DNA from: Methylophaga thiooxydans DMS010
GTDB taxonomy: Bacteria > Pseudomonadota > Gammaproteobacteria > Nitrosococcales > Methylophagaceae
NCBI RefSeq assembly: GCF_000156355.1
Contig: NZ_GG657900.1
Location: 59,008-94,837, forward strand
Direction: 5' to 3'
Length of the DNA: 35,830 nucleotides
In this document: positions 17,549-27,028 of the stretch, in pieces
How the letters are laid out: every line of letters starts with the position of its first letter
How positions within the stretch are numbered: the stretch's first letter is position 1
Translations under genes and position numbers: made by a program
The notes under the pieces: generated by a model
Databases searched by the model: none
What the model was told of the DNA's origin: nothing
What the model saw: only the letters and a program-made list of their open reading frames with translations

Positions 17549-17615
17549 TGCTGTTACAACTTGATAACAGTTTGATGACGTTTATGTGACGCTGCGCCAG
17601 CTCTACGTGATTGGA

Positions 17616-17996
17616 TTAAGCTGCTTGCACCGGAATTGAATGACGCATATGGGTGATATCGTTATTCTCGTCCAGATACACTAAGGTCGGTTTATGGCTT
17701 GTCGCTTCTTCGGCATCCAAGGTTACATAAGCGCATATAATCAGACGATCACCAGGCGACGCTTTATGCGCAGCGGCACCATTAACCGAAATCACGTTCG
17801 AGCCATCTTCCGCGCGAATGGCATAGGTAGTGAAGCGCTCACCATTAGCGACATTGTAAATCTGGATTTGCTCGTATTCATGAATACCCGCTGCTTCCAG
17901 CAATTTACCGTCAATCGCACATGAGCCTTCGTATTCCAGTTCGGAATGAGTCACACAGGCGCGATGTAATTTAGCTTTTAAAAAGGTCAGTTGCAT
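17616..17996 (-). CDS. panD: Aspartate 1-decarboxylase
   Basis: A protein of 126 residues, the normal length. It is made as a proenzyme that self-cleaves between Gly24 and Ser25 (YEGSC) to form the pyruvoyl cofactor. Starting at the ATG at 17996 puts this serine exactly at the family position 25; a TTG three codons upstream would not. [20 protein letters not shown] is the typical later segment. It makes beta-alanine from aspartate, one of the two pantothenate synthetase substrates. It lies 51 bases after panC, at the end of the panBCD run. Confidence 0.97.
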   Translation of the reverse strand: MQLTFLKAKLHRACVTHSELEYEGSCAIDGKLLEAAGIHEYEQIQIYNVANGERFTTYAIRAEDGSNVISVNGAAAHKASPGDRLIICAYVTLDAEEATSHKPTLVYLDENNDITHMRHSIPVQAA

Positions 17997-18047
17997 AGCC
18001 GACAAAATCTTATGAATTAGCCCGATATTATCGCTTTTTAACCAAAA

Positions 18048-18902
18048 TCAGGCAAGGTTACAGGCAATATTGTCTATCAAACGAACATTACCTAATCGTG
18101 CAGCTACCAGTATACGTAAGGCAGTATCCTGCCCGAGCTGTGCTAACGCCAGATCTGATTCGCGCCGAACATCAAGATACTCTGGCTCGAATCCAGCCTG
18201 TTTAAGGTGATCTTGCGCATCAGAAATGGCTACGTCAAGATCGTCAATGCCATTTTCTATCGACGTTTTTAACAGTAAAATTTGCTCATGCAGTAATGGC
18301 GCCTGAACGCGCTGTTTCTCCGTTAATAAATTATTACGCGAGCTCAACGCTAAACCGGTCTCATCTCGACGCGTTGGCGCGCCAACAATATCAACGGCTA
18401 AATTCAAGTCTTGTACCAGCTTTTTAATTAACATCAATTGCTGGTAATCCTTCTCACCAAACACAGCAATATCAGGCTGAACCATATTGAATAGTTTAGT
18501 GACTACCGTTGCGACACCATCAAAATGACCTGGCCGCCCTAGCCCACACAATTTATCTTCCATACCCGGAACATGAATGCTTGTTTGCTTATCCATGCCT
18601 TCGGGGTACATCACTTCATCGGATGGTGTAAAAACCAGATCGCAATCAAGTTCACTTAATAGCTTGATATCATCAGTCAATGTACGTGGATAAGCGGTCA
18701 GATCGTTTTTATCATTGAACTGTAGCGGGTTAACAAAAATACTCACTACAATGCGATCCGCTAACTCGTGTGCTTTTTGAACCAGTGACAAATGGCCATC
18801 ATGAAGATTACCCATCGTCGGCACGAACGCCACAATTTCATTATGCTGACGCCAGTTTTTTACGCGAGTACGCAGCGCAACAAGATTATCTACCACCTGC
18901 AT
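18048..18902 (-). CDS. panC: Pantothenate synthetase
   Basis: A protein of 284 residues. The HIGH-like ATP-binding motif is TMGNLHDGHLSLV (residues 29-41) and the KMSKS-like region is LALSSRN (about 185-191). FGEKDYQQLMLI is another family signature. It joins pantoate and beta-alanine using ATP. The ATG overlaps the panB TAA stop by one base (TAATG), so panB and panC are translationally coupled, with panD next. Confidence 0.97.
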   Translation of the reverse strand: MQVVDNLVALRTRVKNWRQHNEIVAFVPTMGNLHDGHLSLVQKAHELADRIVVSIFVNPLQFNDKNDLTAYPRTLTDDIKLLSELDCDLVFTPSDEVMYPEGMDKQTSIHVPGMEDKLCGLGRPGHFDGVATVVTKLFNMVQPDIAVFGEKDYQQLMLIKKLVQDLNLAVDIVGAPTRRDETGLALSSRNNLLTEKQRVQAPLLHEQILLLKTSIENGIDDLDVAISDAQDHLKQAGFEPEYLDVRRESDLALAQLGQDTALRILVAARLGNVRLIDNIACNLA

Positions 18903-19696
18903 TAAAATTGCTGCTCCGGCCCAGGGAAAGTACCCGCTTTCACATCTTGTACGTATTTAGTAATCGCAGCCTGAATCGCACCCGTGTCTGCCAGAAAATC
19001 ATGACTAAAACGAGGACGTCTGCCTGGAGTCAAACCTAACATGTCGTAAAGCACCAATACTTGACCATCACATTCTTTACCGGCACCAATGCCAATCACT
19101 GGAATAGTCAGCTCTTTTGTGACACGCGCTGCCAGTTCCGCTGGCACACACTCCAATACCAACATATCAGCACCCGCCTGTTGCAAATTAATGGCATCAG
19201 CCATTAGTTCTTCGGCTGCTTGAGCTTCTCGGCCCTGAACGATATAGCCACCCAAGCGGTGTACCGATTGCGGCAATAAACCAAGGTGCGCACAAACTGG
19301 AATACCTCGGGCTGAGAGTTGCGCTACGGTATCAGCGATAACAGCCCCGCCCTCGAGCTTAATCATTTGCGCGCCACCTTCCGCCATCAAACGGGCGGCA
19401 TTACGAATCGCCTGTTCTGCATTGGCATAACTCATAAATGGCATATCCGCGACGACAAAAGCCTTCTCACTGCCTCTGACGACATTGGCAGTGTGGTAAA
19501 CCATATCATCGACCGTCACGGGTACGGTGCTCTCTTGCCCTTGCACAACCATACCCAGTGAGTCACCCACCAAAATAACATCAATACCTGCTTCTTCCAG
19601 TGCATGACTGAAACTTGCATCGTAGGCAGTCAAAACAGCAATCTTTTCCTGCGCTGCTGTCATTTTGCGCAAAGTTGTCAGGCTCAGACGACTCAT
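18902..19696 (-). CDS. panB: 3-methyl-2-oxobutanoate hydroxymethyltransferase
   Basis: A protein of 264 residues. VLTAYDASFSHALEEAG, VGDSLGMVVQGQESTVPVT and the metal-binding region around LEGG are typical of PanB. It transfers a hydroxymethyl group from 5,10-methylene-THF to alpha-ketoisovalerate to start pantothenate synthesis. It begins 2 bases after the deoxynucleoside kinase stop and is coupled to panC. Methylene-THF is supplied by GlyA, also encoded in this window but in another operon. Confidence 0.97.
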   Translation of the reverse strand: MSRLSLTTLRKMTAAQEKIAVLTAYDASFSHALEEAGIDVILVGDSLGMVVQGQESTVPVTVDDMVYHTANVVRGSEKAFVVADMPFMSYANAEQAIRNAARLMAEGGAQMIKLEGGAVIADTVAQLSARGIPVCAHLGLLPQSVHRLGGYIVQGREAQAAEELMADAINLQQAGADMLVLECVPAELAARVTKELTIPVIGIGAGKECDGQVLVLYDMLGLTPGRRPRFSHDFLADTGAIQAAITKYVQDVKAGTFPGPEQQF

Positions 19697-19698
19697 AA

Positions 19699-20358
19699 TT
19701 ATTTCTTCCCTTTTACCGGTAACGGGTTGTAATAATGTCTGCCACTTTGGATGGAACAGATTTGCTCCAGCAATTGCTGATAGTCTTGTTCACTGTTCAC
19801 CAAATCTATCTGCTCAGCATTCACAATCAGCAATGGCGAGGCATCGTAATAATGGAAGAAGTCAGCATAGGTGTCCGCTAATCGTTTCAGATAGCCCTCT
19901 TCCACGTGTTGTTCATAGCCAATACCACGCTGACTAATACGTGATTTCAGTACTGGCAGCGAGGCCTGTAGATAGATAACCAAGTCCGGTGTTCGGTGGT
20001 GTAAGGTCAAATTGTCATACACCATATTGTAAAGGGCCAATTCATCATCATCTAAGGAAATCTGGGCAAACAATTTGTCTTTTTCGACCATGAAGTCGGC
20101 GATATGTAAATCGTTGAATAAGTCATCTTGGTTGAGTGTTTTACCAAGCTTCACCCGTTGCATCAAAAAACTCAGCTGCGTCGGTAAGGCTGACTGTTTC
20201 GGATAGAGATAAAATTTTTCCAAAAAAGGATTTTGCTCGGGCTGTTCCAGTAATATCGTGCCTGCAAAGCTCTCTGCCAAGCGTTTGACTAAATGCGTTT
20301 TTCCGACCCCTATCGGGCCTTCCACTACGATATAACGATGCTCTAAGGTAGGATTCAT
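19699..20358 (-). CDS. Deoxynucleoside kinase family protein (deoxyadenosine/deoxyguanosine kinase type)
   Basis: A protein of 219 residues. The P-loop is GPIGVGKT (residues 14-21), and the DLVIYLQASLPVLKSRISQRG segment is typical of the dNK/dGK family lid region. It phosphorylates deoxynucleosides with ATP for nucleotide salvage; which base is preferred cannot be read from the sequence. It sits between folK and panB. This order is common in gammaproteobacteria, although the kinase has no direct link to pantothenate. The ATG overlaps the folK stop by four bases (ATGA). Confidence 0.88.
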   Translation of the reverse strand: MNPTLEHRYIVVEGPIGVGKTHLVKRLAESFAGTILLEQPEQNPFLEKFYLYPKQSALPTQLSFLMQRVKLGKTLNQDDLFNDLHIADFMVEKDKLFAQISLDDDELALYNMVYDNLTLHHRTPDLVIYLQASLPVLKSRISQRGIGYEQHVEEGYLKRLADTYADFFHYYDASPLLIVNAEQIDLVNSEQDYQQLLEQICSIQSGRHYYNPLPVKGKK

Positions 20359-20843
20359 AACGCGCTATTTTCCACTTTATCTAAGCCCTCTGGCGGACAG
20401 GTTTTCTGCAGTTGCTTGATATTGCCTCGTTGAGGAATATTTAAATCCGGCGCAATTTCGGCAAGCGGATACAAGACAAACGGTCGGTCTGATATGCCCG
20501 GATGTGGCACGTTCAAACGTTCATCGTTAATGACCTGATCCGCAAACAACAAGATATCCAGATCCAAGGTTCGTTCGCCCCAATGACGCTTTCTAATTCG
20601 CCCATGTGACTGTTCAATTGCTTGTAATGCATCAAGCAGGGCATGCGCTGATAAATGGGTATCCACACTGACAACCGCGTTTATATAATCAGGTTGATCT
20701 TGCGGTCCCATTGGTGGGCTTTTGTATAACGATGATGTCTGAACCAGCGTTGTCTGAGCAAGCTGTGCGATATCATCAATGGCTGTTTTTATCTGGGTTT
20801 GAGGATTGTCCAAATTACTGCCAAGGCCGATGTAAACGTGCAT
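20355..20843 (-). CDS. folK: 6-hydroxymethyl-7,8-dihydropterin pyrophosphokinase
   Basis: A protein of 162 residues starting MHVYIGLGSNL at 20843. The family signature GERTLDLDILLF (with the metal-binding DLD) is at about residues 88-99. It transfers pyrophosphate from ATP to the pterin in folate synthesis, upstream of dihydropteroate synthase. The ATG overlaps the pcnB TAA stop by one base. A longer reading frame extends upstream inside pcnB, but the short start gives the correct family N-terminus. Confidence 0.96.
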   Translation of the reverse strand: MHVYIGLGSNLDNPQTQIKTAIDDIAQLAQTTLVQTSSLYKSPPMGPQDQPDYINAVVSVDTHLSAHALLDALQAIEQSHGRIRKRHWGERTLDLDILLFADQVINDERLNVPHPGISDRPFVLYPLAEIAPDLNIPQRGNIKQLQKTCPPEGLDKVENSAL

Positions 20844-22213
20844 TATTCCTGATCCTGAGATTTCTTCGCTGCCGGTTTTCTGCGCCGACGACGGCGACGC
20901 GGTTTTCGCCCCTGAGGCTCTCCCCCCAGTGTATCCACCATCGTTTGCTGCTCGGTAGCTGACACATCCTGAAATGTTGTCCACCAATCGACGAGTTCAG
21001 CCAAAGGCTCGCCAGCATCACTTCGTAAGGCAAGAAAGTCATACGCTGCACGAAACTTTGGGTGCAACAATGATTTGAAGGCACGCTTGCCCTGCCGTTT
21101 CGTCAAGCGAGGTTGTAATGTCCAAATATCACGCGTCACCAAACTATAACGTTTAGGAATGGCAACCCGTTGTATTTGATCGGTAATCACTTCAGACGCT
21201 GCACGCTGCATGGCTGGTATCTCGGGCATACCATTTTCCATTAGCAACTGCATTCTCTGTCTCACGGGCTCCCACAATATCGCGGCGAACAAGAAGGCAG
21301 GCGTCACCGGTTTGTTAGCATCAATGCGGCTATCAGTATTTTCTAATGCCTTCATTAACAGAGTGCGTGGATAGTTATCTTCTTCCTGATGCAGCAACAC
21401 CGCAGTTTGCGGATACATATGATCAAATAAGCCATAGTGGCAAAGTAGTTCATGGGTGACGGCTGCATTGCCGCTTAAATAGAGTTTGAGTGTTTCATCA
21501 AATAAACGTGCCGGAGGAATATCTTTGAGCAGACTGCCCCAATTAAATATCCCTTGCTCGGTTTTTGCATCGACTTGTAAACCGAGTTTGGCGACAAATC
21601 GTAACGCGCGCAGCATCCTTACAGGGTCTTCACGATAGCGTGTTTCGACATCACCAATAAGACGTATCACGCCGGCATTGAGATCTTCGATGCCACCCGT
21701 ATAGTCAATAATCGAAAAATCACGAATATTGTAATACAAGGCATTCACCGTAAAGTCGCGGCGCCAGGCATCTTGCTCTAAGGTGCCGTAAACATTGTCT
21801 TGAACAATTCGCCCCTGCGCATCCACATCACCATTTGCTCCCGGCGGTGCTCTGAATGTCGCCACTTCAATCACTTCACGCCCAAAACGCACATGAACCA
21901 GTTTAAACCGGCGCCCGATCAAGCGGCTACGCCGGAAAAGTTTATGAACCTGCTCCGGTAGCGCATTGGTAGAGACATCAAAGTCTTTGGGTTCGTGGCC
22001 CAGCAATAAATCACGCACACAGCCACCAACGAGGTAGGCCTCAAAACCAGCGTCTTTGAGTGTATACAATACATTCAATGCATTCTGACTGATTTGCTTA
22101 CGCGAAATGTCATGCTCGGCACGTGGCACGATAATAGGTTCTTCAGGCTTTCGGCTGGCATTGCCATTCTTGCCCTTGACCAACTTTGTAAAGATTTTGT
22201 TTAAAGACAGCAT
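20843..22213 (-). CDS. pcnB: Poly(A) polymerase I
   Basis: A protein of 456 residues. The nucleotidyltransferase core has YLVGGCVRDLLLG and DFDVST, with the metal-binding Asp pair; RRFKLVHVRFG and the RDFTVNALYYN segment follow. The C-terminal tail is strongly basic, GRKPRRRRRRRKP, which is usual for PcnB and binds RNA. It adds poly(A) tails that promote RNA decay. It is the first gene of a tightly coupled run with folK, the kinase, panB, panC and panD. Confidence 0.96.
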   Translation of the reverse strand: MLSLNKIFTKLVKGKNGNASRKPEEPIIVPRAEHDISRKQISQNALNVLYTLKDAGFEAYLVGGCVRDLLLGHEPKDFDVSTNALPEQVHKLFRRSRLIGRRFKLVHVRFGREVIEVATFRAPPGANGDVDAQGRIVQDNVYGTLEQDAWRRDFTVNALYYNIRDFSIIDYTGGIEDLNAGVIRLIGDVETRYREDPVRMLRALRFVAKLGLQVDAKTEQGIFNWGSLLKDIPPARLFDETLKLYLSGNAAVTHELLCHYGLFDHMYPQTAVLLHQEEDNYPRTLLMKALENTDSRIDANKPVTPAFLFAAILWEPVRQRMQLLMENGMPEIPAMQRAASEVITDQIQRVAIPKRYSLVTRDIWTLQPRLTKRQGKRAFKSLLHPKFRAAYDFLALRSDAGEPLAELVDWWTTFQDVSATEQQTMVDTLGGEPQGRKPRRRRRRRKPAAKKSQDQE

Positions 22214-22266
22214 AAGCTGTGAATAATACCATGTGTTATGTCAATCGCGTCGCTAAACCATTATCG

Positions 22267-22295
22267 AAAAACATATAAAAAAACGATATGTTTTT
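22267..22295 (-). terminator. Possible weak terminator after rnhB
   Basis: On the minus strand AAAAACATAT pairs with ATATGTTTTT around a 9-base T-rich loop. It is A/T-rich, so the stem is weak, but its 3' arm ends in five T. It lies 48 bases after the rnhB stop and before pcnB. Confidence 0.4.
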
Positions 22296-22342
22296 GTGAA
22301 AGCAAAAATTGTTGCGTTCAAAACTGTTGCACAACAGCTCAA

Positions 22343-22915
22343 TCAGAGCAGCGCGAGTTGTACGGGACTGAACGACCGACGGTGAATGTCTGTTACACCT
22401 AAATCAGCAAGCGCCTTCTGATGTTGCTTAGTTGGATAACCTTTGTGCTGTGCAAAACCATAGCCTGGATACATCAAGTCCATCTCGTGCATCTCACGAT
22501 CACGTGCGACTTTGGCCAAAATAGATGCCGCCGCAATGGCCGGTTCTTTTTGATCACCCTTAATCACTGTAGTGGTTTTACAATTTAAATCGGGTGCATG
22601 AATGCCGTCCACCAGCACATGCCCCGGAGTAATTGATAAAGCTTCTACTGCACGTTTCATTGCCAGCAAACTGGCTTGAAGAATATTAATCTGATCAATT
22701 TCTTCAGGTTCCGCGCGTCCCATCGCCCAAGCTAAAGCATGTTCTTTAATCAACGGCACCAAAAACTCACGGCGTTTTTCACTGAGTTTTTTTGAATCGG
22801 CCAGTCCTTCAATTGGGTTATCTGGATCCAATATCACCGCTGCCGTAACAACAGGACCTGCTAACGGCCCCCTGCCGACCTCATCGACACCAGCAACCAA
22901 GATAATGTCAGACAT
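22343..22915 (-). CDS. rnhB: Ribonuclease HII
   Basis: A protein of 190 residues starting [16 protein letters not shown] at 22915, with the catalytic Asp-Glu pair of the GVDEVGRG motif. [10 protein letters not shown] and the [17 protein letters not shown] segment are later family motifs. It removes ribonucleotides and RNA primers from RNA/DNA hybrids. The start lies 8 bases inside the end of lpxB, so the genes are coupled; an earlier in-frame ATG inside lpxB would add a non-homologous extension. It is the last gene of the glyA-to-rnhB run. Confidence 0.96.
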   Translation of the reverse strand: MSDIILVAGVDEVGRGPLAGPVVTAAVILDPDNPIEGLADSKKLSEKRREFLVPLIKEHALAWAMGRAEPEEIDQINILQASLLAMKRAVEALSITPGHVLVDGIHAPDLNCKTTTVIKGDQKEPAIAAASILAKVARDREMHEMDLMYPGYGFAQHKGYPTKQHQKALADLGVTDIHRRSFSPVQLALL

Positions 22916-24059
22916 CAGCTTTTTCCAACATGGTAATGACAGCCTTAGCTGCATTCTTGGCACCACCTGATGGGCCTAAAGCCTCTAGCACCTGTAAACG
23001 AATCATTTCGGCGCGATTTTTCGCCTGAGGGTCAGTCAATAACGGCGTCAGCTGCCGATCCAGATTGTCGGTGGTGACTTCGTCTTGTAATAACTCTGTG
23101 ATCACGTTTTGTTTGGTAATAATATTGCACAAACCAACATAAGGTATTTTCACTAAATGTTTGAGAATACGATAGCTCATCGGCGCAACGCGATAAACTA
23201 ACAAATGGGGCACACCCAGCAGCGCAATTTCTAAGGTTACCGTCCCCGAAGCCGCCACTATTGCATCGCAGGCTTTGGTGACATCATAAAAATCCGCATT
23301 AACCAACTTAATATCGAGTTTAGTTTTTTTGAGAAAGGGCGCTAGATAATTAGCATCTAATCCCGGCGCTATCGGTAACAAAACTTGTAAATCCACATGC
23401 CGACGCTGAATCTGTTCTGCGGTTTCCAACATAACGGGTAATAAAGCTTCGACCTCGCTGCGTCGGCTTCCCGGAAACAGTCCTAAAACACGGTGTTCAG
23501 GATTGAAGGCGAGCTTTGTTTTTGCCTGTTCCGTGGATAAACCTGATTTAACGGCATCTACCAAAGGGTGTCCTACACAGGTCACAGGCACACCGGCATT
23601 TTCATAAAGGGTTTGTTCAAATGGGAACAATACTGCCATCTCATCAACATAGCGTCGGATGGTTTTTATTCTACCGGGTCGCCATGCCCAGACTTTTGGG
23701 CTGATGTAGTAAAGCACGGGAATACCCAAACTATGTGCTTTCTTTGCGAGCTTCAGGTTAAAGCCAGGGTAATCCACCAATATCAGCAAGTCAGGCTTTT
23801 CTTTCTTTAATCTTTCGACAACTTGATTGAAGATTGTTTTGATCTGACTGTAACGTTTCAGCACTTCCACCAGCCCCATTACAGCAAGCTCTGAGAAGTC
23901 AGTGAAAATCTCTGCACCAGCATGGCGCATCGTCTCACCACCGATACCGGATACTGAAATGTCCGGTCTTTGCGCTTTTAACGCAGCAATCATTCGCCCA
24001 GCGTGGGCGTCACCAGATGCTTCTCCCGCGACAACGATGATGTACTTTTGTTTTATCAA
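22908..24059 (-). CDS. lpxB: Lipid-A-disaccharide synthase
   Basis: A protein of 383 residues. [16 protein letters not shown] opens the family, and [18 protein letters not shown] and [16 protein letters not shown] form the nucleotide-sugar binding region of this GT19 enzyme. It joins UDP-2,3-diacylglucosamine and lipid X to give the lipid A disaccharide at the inner membrane, showing a Gram-negative organism. The start codon is TTG, overlapping the ribBA stop in a TTGA sequence, with GAGG about 8-9 bases upstream. lpxA, lpxD and fabZ, its usual partners, are absent here. Confidence 0.95.
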   Translation of the reverse strand: MIKQKYIIVVAGEASGDAHAGRMIAALKAQRPDISVSGIGGETMRHAGAEIFTDFSELAVMGLVEVLKRYSQIKTIFNQVVERLKKEKPDLLILVDYPGFNLKLAKKAHSLGIPVLYYISPKVWAWRPGRIKTIRRYVDEMAVLFPFEQTLYENAGVPVTCVGHPLVDAVKSGLSTEQAKTKLAFNPEHRVLGLFPGSRRSEVEALLPVMLETAEQIQRRHVDLQVLLPIAPGLDANYLAPFLKKTKLDIKLVNADFYDVTKACDAIVAASGTVTLEIALLGVPHLLVYRVAPMSYRILKHLVKIPYVGLCNIITKQNVITELLQDEVTTDNLDRQLTPLLTDPQAKNRAEMIRLQVLEALGPSGGAKNAAKAVITMLEKADV

Positions 24060-25174
24060 AGCTCATCAGCCTCAAGGTATCCAGTGAGTTCTAAACCAAA
24101 ACCAGACACGCCCGTCAACTTGGTCGGGGTACCAATCACCCGCATTTTTCTAACGCCCAGATCCGCCAGAATCTGAGCACCAACGCCAAATGTTCTCAGA
24201 TCCCATCCCGTCTTGCTGGGTAATGGCGTTTCATCATTGTCTTCTTGTTGATAGCGGGCAATTTTGGCCGCAAGTTGCTTATTCTGCTCGGGTTGACGCA
24301 GTACCACCAAAACCCCTTTACCGGCCTGCTGAATCTTTTTCATCACTTCCGGTATGGCCCAATGGCTAGGATCACGAACTGAGCCCAGCAAATCACCTAA
24401 AGGATCAGCCATATGCACCCTGACCAAGGTTTCCTGTTCAGGCTCAATATCGCCATACACTAATGCCAAATGCACTTGCTCATTGACCGTATCTTGAAAA
24501 CTGAATAACTCAAAATCTCCATAATCGGTCGGGAACTGACACTGAGACAGTTCTTTCACGGTCATTTCATTTTCAAGACGATAACTGATGAGATCGGCAA
24601 TCGTTCCTATCTTTAAATCATGAGTCTGAGCAAATTTTTCCAGATCGGCTCTTCGAGCCATGCTGCCGTCATCATTAAGTATTTCAACAATCACGCCAGC
24701 CGGTGAACACCCTGCGAGGTGGGCTAAATCACAACCGGCTTCGGTATGCCCTGCCCGTGTTAATACCCCCCCTGGCTGGGCTTTTAACGGAAACACATGA
24801 CCGGGTTGAACCAAGTCGTCTGGTTTTGAATCTGCAGCAACCGCCACCTGAACAGTTAATGCGCGATCAGCAGCAGAGATACCTGTCGTGACACCTTGTG
24901 CGGCTTCAATCGACACAGTGAAGTTGGTGGAGTACGGCGTCTGATTATCACTCACCATTAACGGTAAACGTAATTCACGGCAACGTTCTTCGGTTAAGGT
25001 CAGACAAATCAAACCACGGCCAAAACGTGCCATAAAATTGATAGCTTCGGGCGTCACCTTTTCAGCCGCCATAATCAGATCGCCTTCATTTTCGCGATCT
25101 TCATCATCCATAATGATGACCATTTTGCCCTGTTTGAGATCCTCAATGATTTCAGCGGTCGAGTTTAATTGCAT
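24056..25174 (-). CDS. ribB: 3,4-dihydroxy-2-butanone 4-phosphate synthase with degenerate GTP cyclohydrolase II domain
   Basis: About 372 residues from the ATG at 25174, one base after the ribE stop. The N-terminal 200 residues are a complete DHBP synthase: [11 protein letters not shown] and the [14 protein letters not shown] segment are present. The C-terminal part looks like GTP cyclohydrolase II, but where active RibA has the zinc-ligand region (S-x-R-C-D-C-G) this protein has SVRDPSHW, with no cysteine. The second half is thus probably inactive, as in other RibBX-type proteins. A separate RibA should exist elsewhere. Confidence 0.92.
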   Translation of the reverse strand: MQLNSTAEIIEDLKQGKMVIIMDDEDRENEGDLIMAAEKVTPEAINFMARFGRGLICLTLTEERCRELRLPLMVSDNQTPYSTNFTVSIEAAQGVTTGISAADRALTVQVAVAADSKPDDLVQPGHVFPLKAQPGGVLTRAGHTEAGCDLAHLAGCSPAGVIVEILNDDGSMARRADLEKFAQTHDLKIGTIADLISYRLENEMTVKELSQCQFPTDYGDFELFSFQDTVNEQVHLALVYGDIEPEQETLVRVHMADPLGDLLGSVRDPSHWAIPEVMKKIQQAGKGVLVVLRQPEQNKQLAAKIARYQQEDNDETPLPSKTGWDLRTFGVGAQILADLGVRKMRVIGTPTKLTGVSGFGLELTGYLEADEL

Positions 25175-25175
25175 G

Positions 25176-25814
25176 TCAGAGTGTTCCGTAATCGGCAAAA
25201 TTGGTTCCTTCATCGTCTGCGAATTTTCCCGGCAATAAACGCTCAAGATAGCGTGCGATCAGATCGACTTCCAGGTTGACCTGCGTACCCACTTTGTAGT
25301 CGCTTATTATCGTTTCTTGCATGGTATGAGGAATAATATTAACTTCAAACCATCCTTGACCAATATTGTTGACGGTGAGACTAACCCCATCAATACAAAC
25401 TGAGCCTTTCTCGGCAATATAACGCTCTAAGACTGGCGGAACCTCAATCCGAAAACAGACCGACCGTGCTGAAGTTTCCATTTGCAGGACTTTACCAAGA
25501 CCATCAACATGGCCACTGACCATATGTCCACCCAGTCGGTCACCCACGGCCAATGCCTTTTCCAAATTCACCTTAGAACCCGCAATTGCCAAGCCCAGAC
25601 TGGTTCGATCTAAACTTTCTTTGGACACATCAAAGCTTAGTTGTGAGGAAGTCATTTCCACAACCGTCAGGCAAACACCATTGACGGCAATGCTGTCACC
25701 AAGTTTCACATCGGATAAATCCCATTTCTGTGTCGCTATGTTAAGGCGTAAATCTCCCTCACTTGGCTGCACCGAATCGACCTGACCTATAGCTGCAATA
25801 ATGCCAGTAAACAT
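25176..25814 (-). CDS. ribE: Riboflavin synthase, alpha chain
   Basis: A protein of 212 residues beginning [12 protein letters not shown], the standard start. Two homologous lumazine-binding halves are visible, with [14 protein letters not shown] in the first and [14 protein letters not shown] in the second. It dismutates two 6,7-dimethyl-8-ribityllumazine molecules into riboflavin and a pyrimidine. It starts 3 bases after ribD and precedes ribBA by 1 base, so the three genes form a tight operon. The lumazine synthase gene ribH is not in the window. Confidence 0.96.
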   Translation of the reverse strand: MFTGIIAAIGQVDSVQPSEGDLRLNIATQKWDLSDVKLGDSIAVNGVCLTVVEMTSSQLSFDVSKESLDRTSLGLAIAGSKVNLEKALAVGDRLGGHMVSGHVDGLGKVLQMETSARSVCFRIEVPPVLERYIAEKGSVCIDGVSLTVNNIGQGWFEVNIIPHTMQETIISDYKVGTQVNLEVDLIARYLERLLPGKFADDEGTNFADYGTL

Positions 25815-25817
25815 AAC

Positions 25818-26924
25818 TCAAAATTCCTCGTTGTATTCGGGTATCGCGGTGATGCGCCAGTCTTTACCTATTGGGCGCATATCCGTGATATTCAATGAAA
25901 TATTCTGTGCCATGGTTTCCATGCCGGGAAGATGAAACACACCACGAGCCATATCGCCCATTATCTTAGGCGCCATATAAATCACCAGCTCATCTATCAG
26001 CCGTGCTTTAAGCATTGCGCCATTCAATACACCGCCAGCTTCAACCATCAGCTCGTTGACTTCGCGCTGTGCCAGCACTGACATTAAGGCTGTCAGATCG
26101 ATAATGTCACCATCTTCCGGCAAAACAATGCTTTCAGCACCATTGGGCGCTTTCTTATCTTGAGCTGTTGCGAGTAACACACGTTTTTCCTGCAATATAC
26201 GAGCGTTTTCTGGCATACGCATTTTACTATCGACAACGACTCTTAACGGTTGCCGTACTTTTTGTCCCTGCGGATACCACGTATTATCACTCTGTTCAGG
26301 TCGAACATTTAGCAGTGGGTCATCAGCTAAAACCGTCCCTATGCCGGTCATAATGGCAGAGCTTCGTGCACGTAGCTTTTGCACATCGGCCCTCGCTTCC
26401 GGTCCGGTTATCCATTTACTTTCGCCAGAAGCCATCGCAGTGCGTCCATCCAAACTCATGGCCAATTTGCTGCGGATAAAGGGCTTACCGATACGCATAC
26501 GCTGACAAAAACCGGGATTTAATTTTTCAGATTGTGCAGCCAATATATCAGTATGCACTTCCACGCCAGCCTGTCTTAGTCGTGTGATACCACTACCTGA
26601 CACAACAGGATTTGGGTCGGTCATTGCAACAAAGACGCGTTTAACCTTGGCTGTAATCAGCGCATCAACACAGGGAGGGGTTCGGCCAAAATGACTGCAC
26701 GGTTCCAAAGTGACATAACAATCTGCACCTTCAGCAGCGTGACCAGCTGCCTGTATGGCATTGACTTCGGCATGGCCTTCACCGGCACGCATATGCCAGC
26801 CTTCGCCAATAATCTCGTCATTTTTGACAATAACGCAGCCTACCCGAGGGTTCGGGTCGGTGGTGTAAAGGCCTCGTTCGGCCAGTTGTATGGCTCGTGC
26901 CATGAAATGTTCAGGTGACGGCAT
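25818..26924 (-). CDS. ribD: Bifunctional diaminohydroxyphosphoribosylaminopyrimidine deaminase / reductase
   Basis: A protein of 368 residues, close to E. coli RibD. The deaminase domain comes first, with the zinc site HAEVNAI and PCSHFGRTPPC. The C-terminal reductase domain (from about residue 145) has SKWITGPEAR and EAGGVLNGAML. It performs two successive steps of riboflavin synthesis. The ATG at 26924 gives the family N-terminus MPSPEHFMARAIQLA; an upstream ATG 14 codons earlier adds a non-homologous stretch. No FMN riboswitch is visible upstream. Confidence 0.95.
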   Translation of the reverse strand: MPSPEHFMARAIQLAERGLYTTDPNPRVGCVIVKNDEIIGEGWHMRAGEGHAEVNAIQAAGHAAEGADCYVTLEPCSHFGRTPPCVDALITAKVKRVFVAMTDPNPVVSGSGITRLRQAGVEVHTDILAAQSEKLNPGFCQRMRIGKPFIRSKLAMSLDGRTAMASGESKWITGPEARADVQKLRARSSAIMTGIGTVLADDPLLNVRPEQSDNTWYPQGQKVRQPLRVVVDSKMRMPENARILQEKRVLLATAQDKKAPNGAESIVLPEDGDIIDLTALMSVLAQREVNELMVEAGGVLNGAMLKARLIDELVIYMAPKIMGDMARGVFHLPGMETMAQNISLNITDMRPIGKDWRITAIPEYNEEF

Positions 26925-27028
26925 AATGCTCTTTTGCTGAACTGCGTAAAATTGATAGTAAATCAAACACGGTTATTTTGCCCAACGATATCAATTTTTA
27001 GAATTGCTAACCGCTGAAGCTGGATGTC

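Noticed and set aside
22324..22337. Short palindrome-like CTGTTG-CA-CAACAG just before the rnhB stop
   Set aside because: Six base pairs with a two-base loop is too short a loop for a stable hairpin, and there is no matching second copy to suggest an operator.
22214..22342. A TTGACA on the minus strand upstream of pcnB
   Set aside because: The nearest -10-like TATTAT is only 10 bases away, and no -10 box sits at the right spacing.
26925..27028. Looked for an FMN riboswitch upstream of ribD
   Set aside because: The gap is only about 100 bases and shows none of the conserved RFN element blocks.
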